A stretch of DNA of 64,000 nucleotides from Cytobacillus depressus (GCF_008923245.1 NZ_WBOS01000003.1:1-64000), one strand, 5' to 3'; numbered from the stretch's first letter, positions 17,113 to 26,771 are shown. The notes: generated by a model not told the origin, from the sequence alone. A program made the numbers and translations.

Positions 17113-18097
17113 AATTGCACAGGCCGCTAATCTTTTAATAAATAATGAAGTTGTTGCCTTTCCGACGGAAACAGTTTACGGGCTAGGCGGAAATGCGGAA
17201 AATGATGAAGCGGTAGCGAAAATATTCGCGGCGAAAGGCCGGCCGAGTGATAATCCACTTATTATCCACATTGGGGAAGAACGCCAGCTTCATGCGTTTG
17301 TGGAGGAAATCCCCGATCAAGCGAAGCAGTTAATGAAGGAATTCTGGCCAGGCCCGCTTACCCTTATTTTTAAAAAGAAAGAAGGGAAGCTTTCCGATCA
17401 AGCAACGGCTGGCTTATCTACAATTGCCGTTCGCATGCCTGATCATCCAGTTGCGTTAGCGATTTTAAAAAGCTCGGGCCTTCCAATTGCTGCTCCAAGT
17501 GCCAACCGTTCAGGCAAGCCAAGTCCGACAACGGCAGACCATGTATTCGAGGACTTGAATGGTAAAATTGCCGGAATTGTAGATGGCGGCCCAACTGGAG
17601 TCGGGGTAGAATCGACAGTTTTGGATTGCACGGAGCCCGTTCCTGTTATTTTAAGGCCCGGTGCAGTGACAAAGGAACTGCTCGAATCGGTTATCGGCAA
17701 GGTGGAAATCGATGCTGCTCTGCTAGATGCGGATCAAGCACCGAAATCCCCCGGCATGAAATACCAACACTACGCCCCAGACGCGCCTCTTCATTTAGTA
17801 GATGGGTCAAAGGAAGTAATCCAGAAGCTTGTGGATAAAAAGAAGGAAGAAGGATTATCAGTTGGTGTGTTGACAACTGAAGAAAATAAACCGTTTTACC
17901 AAGCAGATTATGTCTTTGCTTGCGGACAAAGAGCGGATTTAGAATCTGTTGCGAGCCATTTATACGATGCTTTAAGAACATTTAATAACACAAATGTGGA
18001 TATCATTTTCAGTGAAATGTTCCCATATGAAGGCGTTGGTACTGCTATCATGAACCGCCTCATGAAGGCCGCAGGACACCGTGTCATTATAGGATAA
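17054..18097 (+). CDS. ywlC: L-threonylcarbamoyladenylate synthase (Sua5/YwlC)
   Basis: 347 residues, the long Sua5 form: an N-terminal YrdC domain (about residues 25-215) and a C-terminal Sua5 domain. It makes threonylcarbamoyl-AMP from threonine, bicarbonate and ATP, the first step of tRNA t6A37 synthesis. Family landmarks are PTETVYGLGGNA, KGRPSDNPLIIHI, WPGPLTLIF, the AAPSANRSGKPSPT active-site loop, and SPGMKYQHYAPDAP at the domain junction. ATG with AAGGTGG upstream. The 5' end of the gene carries DnaA boxes. A terminator follows directly after the stop codon. Confidence 0.96.
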   Translation: MNTKRWTVDKFVDDLHSYPQIAQAANLLINNEVVAFPTETVYGLGGNAENDEAVAKIFAAKGRPSDNPLIIHIGEERQLHAFVEEIPDQAKQLMKEFWPGPLTLIFKKKEGKLSDQATAGLSTIAVRMPDHPVALAILKSSGLPIAAPSANRSGKPSPTTADHVFEDLNGKIAGIVDGGPTGVGVESTVLDCTEPVPVILRPGAVTKELLESVIGKVEIDAALLDADQAPKSPGMKYQHYAPDAPLHLVDGSKEVIQKLVDKKKEEGLSVGVLTTEENKPFYQADYVFACGQRADLESVASHLYDALRTFNNTNVDIIFSEMFPYEGVGTAIMNRLMKAAGHRVIIG

Positions 18098-18098
18098 G

Positions 18099-18123
18099 CC
18101 GTCTCCTTGTGAGATGGTTTTTT
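18099..18123 (+). terminator. Intrinsic terminator after ywlC
   Basis: CCGTCTC and GAGATGG around a five-base loop, then six T. Confidence 0.85.
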
Positions 18124-18480
18124 AATGTCTAGCTCCACAAGGAACGCTTCGGCAGCATAATCATCGCACGAGTAAAAGCGCTAGCTTTTAGGAGGAGCGC
18201 CTACCCCCGACGTACAGGACGTACTAGTGTCGACAATGCGACAGGACATGGAAAGCTTCGTCAGCGGCACATCGCACGACTCAAAAGTGTAGCTTTTGGG
18301 AGGACGTCGCGTTTTTGTCGACCTCGAGGTCATAAGCCAATCAGTCAAGAAGGTTAAAGAACAACCTTCCCGCCTGCTTGTCTTATGCTTGTCGGGGGTG
18401 ACCACTAAGGAAAGCTCCTAAGAATAATCTTCGCAGGAACAATCCGCTCTTTGATTGTTCCGAAGGCGCTTACGCTTTTC
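18124..18480 (+). repeat. Modular multi-hairpin dispersed element, copy B1 (longest)
   Basis: It starts ATGTCTAGCT and ends GGCGCTTACGCTTTTC. It is a chain of short inverted repeats: GACGTACAGGACGTACTAGTGTC, AAAAGTGTAGCTTTT, GTCGACCTCGAGGTC, AAGGTT/AACCTT, and GAACAATC/GATTGTTC. The same modules in the same order recur in other copies with different modules missing. It contains no credible gene. It resembles the modular BOX or bcr-type repeats of Firmicutes in organisation, but I do not recognise the sequence. Confidence 0.85.
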
Positions 18481-18483
18481 CCT

Positions 18484-18519
18484 TTTTCCACAAGTTATCA
18501 ACAGGTGTTTTGTGGATAA
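18484..18519. promoter_or_regulatory. Second small group of DnaA boxes
   Basis: TTTTCCACA (18484-18492), TTATCAACA (18495-18503) and perfect TGTGGATAA (18511-18519) lie within 36 bases, between the dispersed element and mntP. The remaining stretch to 18754 holds no other clear feature apart from an inverted repeat GGACGTGC/GCAAGTCC at about 18711-18740. Confidence 0.6.
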
Positions 18520-18754
18520 TGTGGGTAACTTTATGTGTGGCTTATTTTTTCGGCTTCTGATTTGTAAAAGAACCTTAGTAACAGGAGGAGAAGCCCTTCC
18601 AGCAAGCTGTAAATCTTTGCGCAAGTTTGCTAAAACTTATCCATTGAAATCAATGATCGCCGCACGAACGGTTGTCCCTTTTCTCTATTTTTCCCATTCT
18701 AAATCCACTTGGACGTGCATATGTTGAAATTAGCAAGTCCAAGGAGGAGAAGAA

Positions 18755-19306
18755 ATGACAGGAATGTACGGAGAAATTGTAACACTCACTTTAATGGCAT
18801 TCGCCCTAGCGATGGATGCTTTTTCAGTGGGACTGGGGATGGGAATGTTTAATCTCCGCCTTAGACAAATATTTAATATCGGGCTTACCATCGGAATTTT
18901 CCATGTGTGGATGCCCCTCTTTGGAATCCTTGCAGGGAAACTATTATCTGTTCAATTCGGTGCCATCGCAACGTACGTGGGCGGAGGGCTGCTTCTCATA
19001 TTAGGTATACATATGTGCATGTCAGGCTTCAGTAAGGAAAAAAACAGCATCATTACGCCTGCCGGATGGGGATTAATGATATTTGGCTTTAGCGTAAGCT
19101 TAGACAGCTTTTCAGTTAGTTTAACCCTTGGAATTTACGGTGCTAAAACTGCTTTAGTTCTTACTTGCTTCGGGATCACCGCAACGATTCTCACATGGCT
19201 AGGGCTCCTCATTGGCAGAAAAGTCCAAGGCTGGCTAGGCTCATATAGCGAAGCCCTCGGCGGCTGCATTCTCTTTGCCTTTGGACTGAAGCTTTTACTG
19301 GGATAG
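18755..19306 (+). CDS. mntP: Manganese efflux pump MntP
   Basis: 183 residues, six predicted membrane helices in two homologous halves, each with the conserved acidic motif ([12 protein letters not shown] near residue 15 and [14 protein letters not shown] near residue 115). It exports Mn(II). It occupies the ywlD position of B. subtilis. AAGGAGGAG lies seven bases before the ATG. I saw no yybP-ykoY manganese riboswitch upstream. A strong terminator overlaps the stop codon. Confidence 0.93.
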   Translation: MTGMYGEIVTLTLMAFALAMDAFSVGLGMGMFNLRLRQIFNIGLTIGIFHVWMPLFGILAGKLLSVQFGAIATYVGGGLLLILGIHMCMSGFSKEKNSIITPAGWGLMIFGFSVSLDSFSVSLTLGIYGAKTALVLTCFGITATILTWLGLLIGRKVQGWLGSYSEALGGCILFAFGLKLLLG

Positions 19307-19340
19307 GAATGGACAAGGAATCTGTCCTCCTATCCCTTTT
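19299..19340 (+). terminator. Intrinsic terminator after mntP
   Basis: GGGATAGG (overlapping the stop codon) with GGAC pairs with GTCC and CCTATCCC, followed by TTTT. Confidence 0.85.
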
Positions 19341-19441
19341 GGTTGTTTTGGGAAAGTTTGATTAATTTTAATAATTTTTCACATTGACTACTATTGAATC
19401 TAGGAGGTTTGTCTTATAATGGGAAGAAAGGAGGCGTTAAC

Positions 19442-19876
19442 TTGACTCGAATCTTATTTGTTTGTACGGGGAATACGTGCAGGAGCCCGATGGCTGAGGC
19501 CATATTAAAAAGCATGGGGATTCCTGGAGTTGAGGTGAAGTCTGCAGGCGTCTACGCTCAAGATGGAGGCGACGCGTCGGAAAATACACGAAAGGTTCTT
19601 ACGGAAGAAGGAATTAACATCGATCATCAATCATCGATGTTAAACGAAAGCTTAATCAATTGGACAAGCTGTATTTTAACAATGACTGAAAGCCATAAAG
19701 CTGCAGTTATTCACATGTTTCCACAGGCAACAGGAAAAATATTTACACTGAAAGAACTAGCTGGCACAACAGGGGATCAGGACATCTCAGACCCATTCGG
19801 AGGACCGCTCGAGGTTTATCGAAAAACTTTCATTGAAATGAAGGCGGCAATAGCCGATATAATCAATAGAATATAA
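19442..19876 (+). CDS. ywlE: Protein arginine phosphatase YwlE
   Basis: 144 residues, a low-molecular-weight phosphatase fold. The P-loop CTGNTCRSP is at the N-terminus and the general-acid DPFG segment near residue 120. The Thr in the P-loop distinguishes arginine phosphatases of the YwlE type from tyrosine phosphatases. It counteracts the McsB arginine kinase that marks proteins for ClpCP. The start is TTG, chosen because AAAGGAGG lies seven bases upstream; the upstream ATG at 19394 has no site. Confidence 0.93.
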   Translation: MTRILFVCTGNTCRSPMAEAILKSMGIPGVEVKSAGVYAQDGGDASENTRKVLTEEGINIDHQSSMLNESLINWTSCILTMTESHKAAVIHMFPQATGKIFTLKELAGTTGDQDISDPFGGPLEVYRKTFIEMKAAIADIINRI

Positions 19877-19925
19877 AATGGGGTTTTTATTGTGATTTAA
19901 GCAATATCTGTTCAGGGGGATAACA

Positions 19926-21221
19926 ATGGGAGAGAAGCATAAGTACAAATTCGGTTTGCGAAGGAAGCTCGTTTTATTTATTACGATTTTAGCCGTTATT
20001 ACCTATTCAACAAGTGCGTTAGTTATTTACTTTTTATATCCATATATTAAAGATTCCTTACATATAAATGAAGGTCTATTTACAACCATAACATTAAGTT
20101 TGGGGATCATTTGGTCTTCCATCCTAGCCTTCTTCGCTGCGGGTTTCATTTCGAAGCCGCTGCAAAAGCTGGAGAAAATGGCTTTGAAAGCTGCGCAAGG
20201 GGATATTCAAGAGGATGTAGAATTAGCAAAATCGGATGATGAAATTCGCTCTCTTGGTGTTGCGTTTAATGAAATGCTCGGAAATTTAAGAGAAATGGTG
20301 CATCAGATAGATGAGAACTTCCGAGAAACGAATGAAAAGGTCATTGCTATCTCAAAGGAATCCTCCTTTGCCGCTGAGCAAGCCAATTCAATTGCAAGAA
20401 CGATCAACGAAATCTCCATCGGGGCTGACAACTCTGCCATCGCGATTCAATCAACAGCGGAATTGGTTGAAGATGTGATTTGCATGGCTGAAGATGTACA
20501 AACGAAAGCGAAGGCATCAGAACGTGTTTCGAGTGAAATGGTCCAGGATCTTCACGACTCGAAGAAAATTATCCATTCCCTCGTTTCCGGCATTGAAAGA
20601 CTAGCAACTGAAAATCAAAAATCACTGCAAACGGTTATTCGTTTAGAAGAAAATGCAAGAAAAGTAGAACAAATTATTCAGCTTGTCGGTGATATTGCTG
20701 CTCAAACGAACTTGCTTGCGTTAAATGCCTCCATTGAAGCCGCGCGCGCAGGAGAGCATGGCAAAGGCTTTGCTGTCGTCGCGAATGAAGTAAGAAAACT
20801 CGCTGACGAAAGCGCCAAAGCCGTTCAAGGCATCTCTGAATTAATTGCGAACATCCAAGATGAGGTACAAAATGTCGTCAAGCAAATCTCAGAGCAAGTA
20901 GAAACGGCCAATAGCGAAGCGAAAAAAGGCACAGAAACGAATCAAGTCATCGAAGAAATGACGAAAACAGTCAATGAAATGGCCTCATTCGTTTCCGCCA
21001 TTACAGACTTAGTCGACCGCCAAATGGAAAGTATCCAGCATACATCCACCCAATCTCAGGAAGTAGCAGCCATTGCGGAAGAAACATCGGCCGGCGCCCA
21101 AGAAGTCGCAACTGCCACCGACCATCAAAACGAAGTCATGTCCAACGTCGAAACGCTCGCCAACGACTTGAAAGAGCAAGCGGAAAAGTTGAAAAATACG
21201 ATAACACGATTTCAGATTTAA
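19926..21221 (+). CDS. Methyl-accepting chemotaxis-type signalling protein
   Basis: 431 residues. Two N-terminal transmembrane helices with only a short extracellular loop (about 15 residues) between them, then HAMP ([17 protein letters not shown]...), and a cytoplasmic methyl-accepting signalling domain. The hairpin tip ([37 protein letters not shown] in part) is well conserved. Lacking a ligand-binding domain, it may sense membrane or cytoplasmic signals. GGGG precedes the ATG. It lies between ywlE and rpiB and is followed by a terminator, so it is probably read through from ywlE. Confidence 0.92.
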   Translation: MGEKHKYKFGLRRKLVLFITILAVITYSTSALVIYFLYPYIKDSLHINEGLFTTITLSLGIIWSSILAFFAAGFISKPLQKLEKMALKAAQGDIQEDVELAKSDDEIRSLGVAFNEMLGNLREMVHQIDENFRETNEKVIAISKESSFAAEQANSIARTINEISIGADNSAIAIQSTAELVEDVICMAEDVQTKAKASERVSSEMVQDLHDSKKIIHSLVSGIERLATENQKSLQTVIRLEENARKVEQIIQLVGDIAAQTNLLALNASIEAARAGEHGKGFAVVANEVRKLADESAKAVQGISELIANIQDEVQNVVKQISEQVETANSEAKKGTETNQVIEEMTKTVNEMASFVSAITDLVDRQMESIQHTSTQSQEVAAIAEETSAGAQEVATATDHQNEVMSNVETLANDLKEQAEKLKNTITRFQI

Positions 21222-21232
21222 TAGGATTTATG

Positions 21233-21266
21233 GAGGGAGTCTCTATTGAGAGGGGCTCTCTTTTTG
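21233..21266 (+). terminator. Intrinsic terminator after the chemoreceptor gene
   Basis: GAGAG, GGG, CTCTC and five T, with an alternative longer pairing to GGGAGTCTC just upstream. The stretch 21267-21506 holds no other recognised feature. Confidence 0.75.
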
Positions 21267-21506
21267 ATTTGGATGGAAGGCTTTTGGGACGAATACTATG
21301 GAATGTTCATGGAGCATGTTTCCGATCGATGCCTCGTAAAACGCTCACTATGATTTTAACCTTTAATCGCATTTTTAAAAAATCTTACAAAGGTCATGCT
21401 TTTGCTCACAACAATATTATCGTCTGCTTGCACACTTCTCATTCTTTATGCCAAAATAAAGGCATATTCAAAAATAAGTATTGTTTATCAAATAGGAGGA
21501 TTAACA

Positions 21507-21947
21507 ATGAAGGTTGCAATCGCTTCGGATCATGGTGGCGTGAATATTCGTGAAGAAATTAAAGGGCTTATGACAGAAATGGGCATCGAGTTTGAAGACT
21601 TCGGCTGTGAATGCGGAACATCTGTCGATTATCCGGATTATGCATTACCTGTCGCTGAAAAAGTAGCGAATGGTGAATTTGATAAAGGAATCCTTATTTG
21701 TGGCACGGGCATTGGCATGAGCATCGCGGCAAATAAAGTAAAGGGCATTCGTTGTGCGCTCGTCCATGATATGTTCAGTGCAAAAGCAACGCGCGAACAT
21801 AATGATAGCAATATGCTGGCGATGGGAGAACGTGTCATTGGCCCGGGGCTTGCTCGTGAAATCGCAAAAGTATGGCTCACAACTGAATACGAGGGCGGAC
21901 GCCACGAAAATCGTGTGGGCAAAATTAAAGAATACGAAAATCAATAA
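21507..21947 (+). CDS. rpiB: Ribose 5-phosphate isomerase B
   Basis: 146 residues (YwlF). RpiB/LacAB family: MKVAIASDHGG at the N-terminus, the catalytic Cys region GILICGTGIGMSIAANK near residue 70, and HDMFSAKATREHNDSNMLAMGERVIG. It interconverts ribose 5-phosphate and ribulose 5-phosphate. GGAGG is nine bases before the chosen ATG. The ORF open from 21396 has an unrelated N-terminal extension with no start signal. Confidence 0.96.
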   Translation: MKVAIASDHGGVNIREEIKGLMTEMGIEFEDFGCECGTSVDYPDYALPVAEKVANGEFDKGILICGTGIGMSIAANKVKGIRCALVHDMFSAKATREHNDSNMLAMGERVIGPGLAREIAKVWLTTEYEGGRHENRVGKIKEYENQ

Positions 21948-22013
21948 TGATCGGGTGTTGCTATTATTTCGGCTGCAGCCAAACATCCGAAGCTTCCGAA
22001 AGGGTGAGCTTTT

Positions 22014-22586
22014 ATGTCAGAAAATATTCAAGAATGGCAAGAGCAGCTAAACAAGATTATTCAAGAATTTGGCGAGCAGGTGCCATTAAACGAGCGGCAA
22101 ATTCTTTTAGTTGGCTGCAGTACAAGTGAGGTTGCAGGGAAGAAAATTGGCACAGCAGGTACCGAGCAAGTAGCAGAGATGATTTATACAAGCCTAAAAC
22201 GTTTTAGTGAAAAAACAGGCGTTGCTCTCGCTTTCCAATGCTGTGAACATTTGAACAGAGCTTTAGTAATCGAGAGAGCAACAGCTGAGGCAAAAAATCT
22301 CGATGAAGTTAGCGTAGTTCCCGTTCGTACAGCCGGCGGTGCGATGGCGACTTATGCCTTTGGACACTTCCAGGATCCGGTAGTCGTTGAACATATAAAG
22401 GCTGATGCGGGAATCGACATTGGTGATACGTTAATCGGAATGCATTTAAAACATGTAGCCGTCCCAATTAGAACAACGCAGAAAATGGTCGGAGAGGCGC
22501 ACGTGACTCTTGCTAAAACAAGACCAAAGCTAATCGGCGGGGCAAGAGCGGTCTATGAGAGAAAGATAGAAAATGAATCTTGCTAG
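22014..22586 (+). CDS. ywlG: YwlG family protein (UPF0340), function unknown
   Basis: 190 residues, recognised by gene order and by conserved blocks such as [49 protein letters not shown] and [13 protein letters not shown]. The family is conserved next to rpiB and glyA in Firmicutes; no biochemical role can be stated. Conserved Cys and His residues could suggest metal binding. Start ATG with AAGGGTGAG upstream, 66 bases after rpiB, probably co-transcribed. Confidence 0.93.
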   Translation: MSENIQEWQEQLNKIIQEFGEQVPLNERQILLVGCSTSEVAGKKIGTAGTEQVAEMIYTSLKRFSEKTGVALAFQCCEHLNRALVIERATAEAKNLDEVSVVPVRTAGGAMATYAFGHFQDPVVVEHIKADAGIDIGDTLIGMHLKHVAVPIRTTQKMVGEAHVTLAKTRPKLIGGARAVYERKIENESC

Positions 22587-22757
22587 AAAAGCGGAAGCGC
22601 CTTGCTGGGAGAACATCGACTAATAGCCACCACGTCCTCCCAAAAGCTATACTTTTGGTCGTGCGATGTGTCGCTGACGAAGCTTTCCTTGTCCTGTCGC
22701 ATTGTCGACACTAGTACATCCTGTACGTCGGGGCTAGGCGCTGTAAGCTAGACATAG
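22587..22757 (-). repeat. Modular dispersed element, copy B2
   Basis: Minus-strand orientation. It ends in AGCTAGACAT, the complement of the ATGTCTAGCT terminus, and carries the GACGTACAGGA/TACTAGTGTCGAC, AAAAGC/GCTTTT and GGAGGACGTGG modules of copy B1. The AAGGTT and GAACAATC modules are absent. Confidence 0.85.
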
Positions 22758-22762
22758 GATAG

Positions 22763-22799
22763 GAGGAAAGCCCTGCTTAATGTAGGGCTTTCCTCTTTT
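22763..22799 (+). terminator. Intrinsic terminator after ywlG
   Basis: Perfect 12-base stem GAGGAAAGCCCT/AGGGCTTTCCTC followed by TTTT. Confidence 0.92.
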
Positions 22800-22922
22800 A
22801 AATCAGTGATGAATATTTTCTTCTTTTCACTAGCAAAACGTGATAAGATATAAAAGAATTTTCAAAATTGGACTAATTACATTTTTTTGAAAATAGCTGT
22901 AGGAAAAAGGGAGGCAAATAGG

Positions 22923-24164
22923 ATGAAGCATTTAGCAAAACAAGATGAGCTCGTTTTTAAGTCTATTCAAGATGAGCTTGGGCGTCAAAGATCAAAAATT
23001 GAATTAATAGCTTCTGAGAACTTTGTTAGTGAAGCGGTTATGGAAGCACAAGGATCTGTCCTTACAAATAAATATGCAGAAGGATATCCTGGCAGACGTT
23101 ATTACGGCGGCTGTGAGCATGTGGATGTTGTGGAAAACTTAGCTCGTGACCGTGCGAAGGAAATTTTCGGCGGAGAGCATGTCAATGTACAGCCACACTC
23201 TGGTGCACAAGCGAACATGGCTGTATATTTCACCATTTTGGAGCCAGGCGATACAGTTCTCGGCATGAACTTATCTCATGGCGGTCACTTAACACATGGC
23301 AGCCCTGTAAACTTCAGTGGTGTTTTATATAACTTTGTTGAGTACGGTGTAGATGAAGAAACTCATTTGATTGATTACGATGTTGTCCTTGAAAAAGCCC
23401 GCGAGCATAAGCCAAAGCTAATCGTAGCTGGAGCAAGTGCATATCCACGTGCTATTGACTTTAAACGTTTCCGTGAAATTGCTGATGAAGTCGGAGCCTA
23501 TTTAATGGTCGATATGGCTCATATTGCTGGTCTTGTTGCAGCTGGCTTACATCAAAACCCAGTTCCTTATGCAGATTTTGTTACGACAACAACACATAAA
23601 ACCCTTCGCGGCCCACGTGGCGGTATGATTATTTGTAAAGAAGAATTCGCGAAGAAAATTGATAAATCGATCTTCCCTGGCATTCAAGGCGGTCCTTTAA
23701 TGCATGTCATTGCTGCGAAGGCTGTTTCATTTGGAGAAGCTCTTCAAGAAGAATTCAAAACATATGCTAGCGATATCATTTCAAATGCTAAGCATCTGGC
23801 TGAATCTCTTCAAAAAGAAGGTATCAATCTAGTTTCTAGCGGCACAGATAACCATTTACTATTAGTAGATTTGCGTTCTCTTGGCCTAACTGGAAAAGTA
23901 GCTGAAAAAGTGCTAGACGAAGTCGGCATTACTGTTAACAAAAACACAATTCCATTCGATCCTGAAAGCCCATTTGTAACAAGTGGAGTCCGTATTGGTA
24001 CGGCAGCTGTGACATCACGCGGATTCGGCGAAAAGGATATGGAAGAAATTGCAGCAGTCATCGCGCTTACATTAAAAAATCATGAAGACGAAGGCAAGCT
24101 GGAAGAAGCAAGAAATAGAGTAGAAGCTTTAACAAGCCAATTCGTTTTATATCCAGAAAAATAA
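22923..24164 (+). CDS. glyA: Serine hydroxymethyltransferase
   Basis: 413 residues. It converts serine and tetrahydrofolate to glycine and methylene-tetrahydrofolate. All SHMT landmarks are present: [36 protein letters not shown] (PLP-binding Asp and His), the Schiff-base Lys in [14 protein letters not shown], and [11 protein letters not shown]. The start at 22923 follows GGGAGG; the longer ATG at 22887 would add a non-conserved extension. A second, divergent SHMT-like protein is encoded at 666-2009. Confidence 0.98.
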   Translation: MKHLAKQDELVFKSIQDELGRQRSKIELIASENFVSEAVMEAQGSVLTNKYAEGYPGRRYYGGCEHVDVVENLARDRAKEIFGGEHVNVQPHSGAQANMAVYFTILEPGDTVLGMNLSHGGHLTHGSPVNFSGVLYNFVEYGVDEETHLIDYDVVLEKAREHKPKLIVAGASAYPRAIDFKRFREIADEVGAYLMVDMAHIAGLVAAGLHQNPVPYADFVTTTTHKTLRGPRGGMIICKEEFAKKIDKSIFPGIQGGPLMHVIAAKAVSFGEALQEEFKTYASDIISNAKHLAESLQKEGINLVSSGTDNHLLLVDLRSLGLTGKVAEKVLDEVGITVNKNTIPFDPESPFVTSGVRIGTAAVTSRGFGEKDMEEIAAVIALTLKNHEDEGKLEEARNRVEALTSQFVLYPEK

Positions 24165-24177
24165 TAATTTTGTTAAG

Positions 24178-24211
24178 GTCAGTTCCCGTTTTGACGGGGG
24201 CTGGCTTTTTA
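24178..24211 (+). terminator. Intrinsic terminator after glyA
   Basis: GTCAGTTCCCG pairs with CGGGGGCTGGC, followed by five T. Confidence 0.9.
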
Positions 24212-24396
24212 GTTTTTTAACGAAAATCCTTTCCATGCCGTCTCCATGATTCCCCCAATTAAATTTCTTTTTGAATATTCCTTAACAATTTACAAACTAA
24301 GTTGCTCTGTGAAAAGTTTTTCTGTAAAATTAGACGAAGTGCAAGCTGAAGAAAATGGTCGAAAAGTAGAATAGCTTCTTTATGGAGGCTAATCCT

Positions 24397-24483
24397 ATGG
24401 AGGAAATGAGCAGATTTTTTAAGGGATTACTAAGTGATTTCGAAAAAATCCAGGCACAAATAGCCAGGGGCGACTTTAATTAA
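24397..24483 (+). CDS. Candidate 28-residue peptide between glyA and upp
   Basis: A short ORF (MEEMSRFFKGLLSDFEKIQA..., 28 residues) starting ATG with GGAGG eight bases upstream, ending 51 bases before upp. The spacing and strength of the ribosome-binding site are as good as for neighbouring genes, and the predicted peptide is an amphipathic helix. It could be a leader peptide for upp or an independent small protein. No homologue is known to me. Confidence 0.4.
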   Translation: MEEMSRFFKGLLSDFEKIQAQIARGDFN

Positions 24484-24534
24484 TATGATGAGGCTAGTCA
24501 TACATTTTGAAAGAATAAAAGGAGAGATTTTTAC

Positions 24535-25164
24535 ATGGCAAAGGTATACGTATTTGATCACCCGCTGATCCAGCACAAACTTACATACATTCGTGATAAA
24601 GAAACAGGGACAAAGGATTTCCGCGAGCTTGTTGATGAAGTAGCCACTTTAATGGCATTCGAAATTACGCGCGATATGTCGTTAGAAGAAGTTGAAATCG
24701 AGACACCGATCGGCTTAATGAAATCAAAAGTTTTATCAGGGAAAAAGATCGGAATTATCCCGATTCTTCGTGCGGGAATCGGCATGGTTGATGGCATCCT
24801 GAAGCTAATCCCTGCAGCTAAGGTTGGTCATGTTGGATTATACCGCGATCCAAAAACTTTGCAGCCGATTGAATATTATGTGAAGCTGCCAAGCGATGTG
24901 GAGGAAAGAGATTTTATCGTCATCGATCCAATGCTAGCAACAGGCGGCTCAGCTATTGAAGCTATTAATTCCTTGAAAAAGCGCGGCGCCACACATATTA
25001 AATTCATGTGCCTTGTTGCTGCTCCAGAAGGGGTTAAAGCACTTCAAGATGCTCACCCAGATGTTGATATTTACATCGCTGCATTAGATGAAAAGTTAAA
25101 TGACCATGGCTACATCGTTCCAGGACTAGGAGATGCTGGCGACCGTTTATTTGGTACGAAGTAA
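24535..25164 (+). CDS. upp: Uracil phosphoribosyltransferase
   Basis: 209 residues. It makes UMP from uracil and PRPP in pyrimidine salvage. The PRPP-binding loop [16 protein letters not shown] (near residue 130), the [11 protein letters not shown] segment and the uracil-binding C-terminal [17 protein letters not shown] are intact. Start ATG with GGAGAG upstream. No PyrR-type attenuator was seen in the preceding 50 bases. Confidence 0.98.
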   Translation: MAKVYVFDHPLIQHKLTYIRDKETGTKDFRELVDEVATLMAFEITRDMSLEEVEIETPIGLMKSKVLSGKKIGIIPILRAGIGMVDGILKLIPAAKVGHVGLYRDPKTLQPIEYYVKLPSDVEERDFIVIDPMLATGGSAIEAINSLKKRGATHIKFMCLVAAPEGVKALQDAHPDVDIYIAALDEKLNDHGYIVPGLGDAGDRLFGTK

Positions 25165-25221
25165 GGTTGTTTGTTTTAAATAAATTAGCTATGCTAGTAG
25201 TTGCTGTTAGTATATAACCTA

Positions 25222-25290
25222 ATTTTCGACGCACAGGACGTGCTAGTGCCGACGAAGATATCAGGACGTGGCGTTTTTAGTCGGCCTTCA
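25222..25290 (+). repeat. Modular dispersed element, fragment B3
   Basis: Only the CGACGCACAGGACGTGCTAG, GGACGTGGCGTTTTTAGTCG part is present, close to the pieces found in copies B6 and B8. It lies in the 290-base gap between upp and mnaA, which shows no other clear feature. Confidence 0.65.
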
Positions 25291-25456
25291 TTAACCAACT
25301 TTAGCCATATGCGTACATATAAACGGGTTTTATTCCAAAAAAAAATGTAGAAAACAAGTACCCATATCGCAGGCTGTACGACAGCAAAACTTTTATCAGA
25401 AAAATAATCACCCAATTTTAGCCAACAAGCAAAATGAGGGGGAGGATGGTGTAGAA

Positions 25457-26605
25457 ATGAATCGCCCAATTAAGGTGATGACAATTTTCGGTACAAGGCC
25501 AGAGGCAATCAAAATGGCTCCTCTTGTACTTGAATTGCAAAAGCACCCTGAACATTTTGAGTCAATCGTTACAGTAACGGCCCAGCATCGGGAAATGCTA
25601 GATCAGGTTCTGCAAATTTTCGGCATTACGCCAGATCACGATCTGAACATTATGAAGGACCGTCAAACATTAGTTGATGTTACGACTCGTGGTCTTGAAG
25701 GTCTTGATCGTGTAATGAAGGAAACGAAGCCTGACATCGTGCTGGTCCATGGGGATACAACAACAACCTTCATTGCAAGTCTAGCGGCTTTTTACAACCA
25801 AATTGTTGTTGGCCATGTTGAGGCGGGACTTAGGACATGGAATAAATATTCTCCATTCCCTGAAGAAATGAACCGTCAGCTGACTGGTGTAATCGCCGAT
25901 TTACACTTCTCACCGACAACGAATTCGGCTGAGAATTTATTAAATGAAAATAAACCAAGTGAACATATATTTATTACTGGAAACACGGCGATTGATGCGC
26001 TGAAAACAACGGTTAAAGATGAATATCATCATGAGGTTCTTGAGAAGATTGGCACAGACCGATTAGTGCTTCTCACTGCTCATCGCCGTGAAAATTTAGG
26101 CGAACCGATGAGAAATATGTTTAATGCGATCAAGCGTTTAGTTGATGAGCAAAAGGACATTCAAATCGTTTACCCAATGCATCTTAACCCATCTGTTCGT
26201 GAAATTGCACACGAAATCCTTGGGAATGATAACCGTATCCATTTAATAGAACCGCTAGATGTCATTGACTTCCATAATTTTGCTGCTAGAGCCCATTTAA
26301 TTTTAACGGATTCAGGCGGTATTCAAGAGGAAGCACCAAGCCTTGGAGTTCCAGTTCTCGTCTTGCGTGATACGACGGAAAGACCTGAAGGAATCGAAGC
26401 GGGGACATTAAAGCTTGCTGGCGTCGAGGAAGAACCTATTTATGAGATGGCGACTCAGCTTTTAACCGACTCAGCCGAGTACGAAAAAATGGCCAAAGCC
26501 GTGAATCCATACGGAGATGGAGATGCTTCTAGAAGAATTTGTGAAGCGATCCGCTTCAATTTCGGCCAAATAAAAGAACGTCCAGAAGAATACAAACCAC
26601 AATAA
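25457..26605 (+). CDS. mnaA: UDP-N-acetylglucosamine 2-epimerase (non-hydrolysing)
   Basis: 382 residues. It interconverts UDP-GlcNAc and UDP-ManNAc, the donor for teichoic-acid linkage units and other wall polymers. Family motifs: FGTRPEAIKMAPLV at the N-terminus, VHGDTTTTF, GHVEAGLRT, LLTAHRREN, and DSGGIQEEAPSLGVPVLVLRDTTERPE (in part) near residue 290 that binds UDP. Start ATG; a GGGGGAGG lies 11 bases away, slightly long. Position after upp matches B. subtilis. Confidence 0.96.
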   Translation: MNRPIKVMTIFGTRPEAIKMAPLVLELQKHPEHFESIVTVTAQHREMLDQVLQIFGITPDHDLNIMKDRQTLVDVTTRGLEGLDRVMKETKPDIVLVHGDTTTTFIASLAAFYNQIVVGHVEAGLRTWNKYSPFPEEMNRQLTGVIADLHFSPTTNSAENLLNENKPSEHIFITGNTAIDALKTTVKDEYHHEVLEKIGTDRLVLLTAHRRENLGEPMRNMFNAIKRLVDEQKDIQIVYPMHLNPSVREIAHEILGNDNRIHLIEPLDVIDFHNFAARAHLILTDSGGIQEEAPSLGVPVLVLRDTTERPEGIEAGTLKLAGVEEEPIYEMATQLLTDSAEYEKMAKAVNPYGDGDASRRICEAIRFNFGQIKERPEEYKPQ

Positions 26606-26608
26606 AGT

Positions 26609-26733
26609 GAAACTTCATTCAGTGGGGGGCTTTTTCCCAACTGAATGTTAGTTGAACCAATCGGGCCTTTACGGTCTGTTAGATCCCACACTAGAAGTGG
26701 GGGTCTTACAGACCGTTAATCTGCGATAAAAGT
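26609..26733 (+). repeat. Two-stem dispersed element, copy A2
   Basis: Plus orientation: ACTTCATTCAGTGGGGGG with CCCAACTGAATGTTAGTTGAAC, then ATCGGGCCTTTACGG. A variable hairpin (GATCCCACACT/AGTGGGGGTC) is flanked by GTCTGT and ACAGAC, and the element ends TTAATCTGCGATAA. The GGGCAG/CTGCCC of copy A1 is replaced by compensating bases (GGTCTGT/ACAGACC), which preserves pairing and argues for a functional or transposition-relevant RNA/DNA fold. Confidence 0.75.
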
Positions 26734-26736
26734 GAG

Positions 26737-26767
26737 AAAGCTGATCCTAATAAAGGATCAGCTTTTT
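26737..26767 (+). terminator. Intrinsic terminator after mnaA
   Basis: Perfect stem AAGCTGATCC/GGATCAGCTT with a seven-base loop and T-tail. Confidence 0.92.
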
Positions 26768-26771
26768 ACTT

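Noticed and set aside
18181..18405. Minus-strand ORF of 74 codons similar to ones at 26787-27020 and the upstream part of spoIID
   Set aside because: The similarity arises because all lie in copies of the modular dispersed element; frames are broken between copies and no ribosome-binding sites exist.
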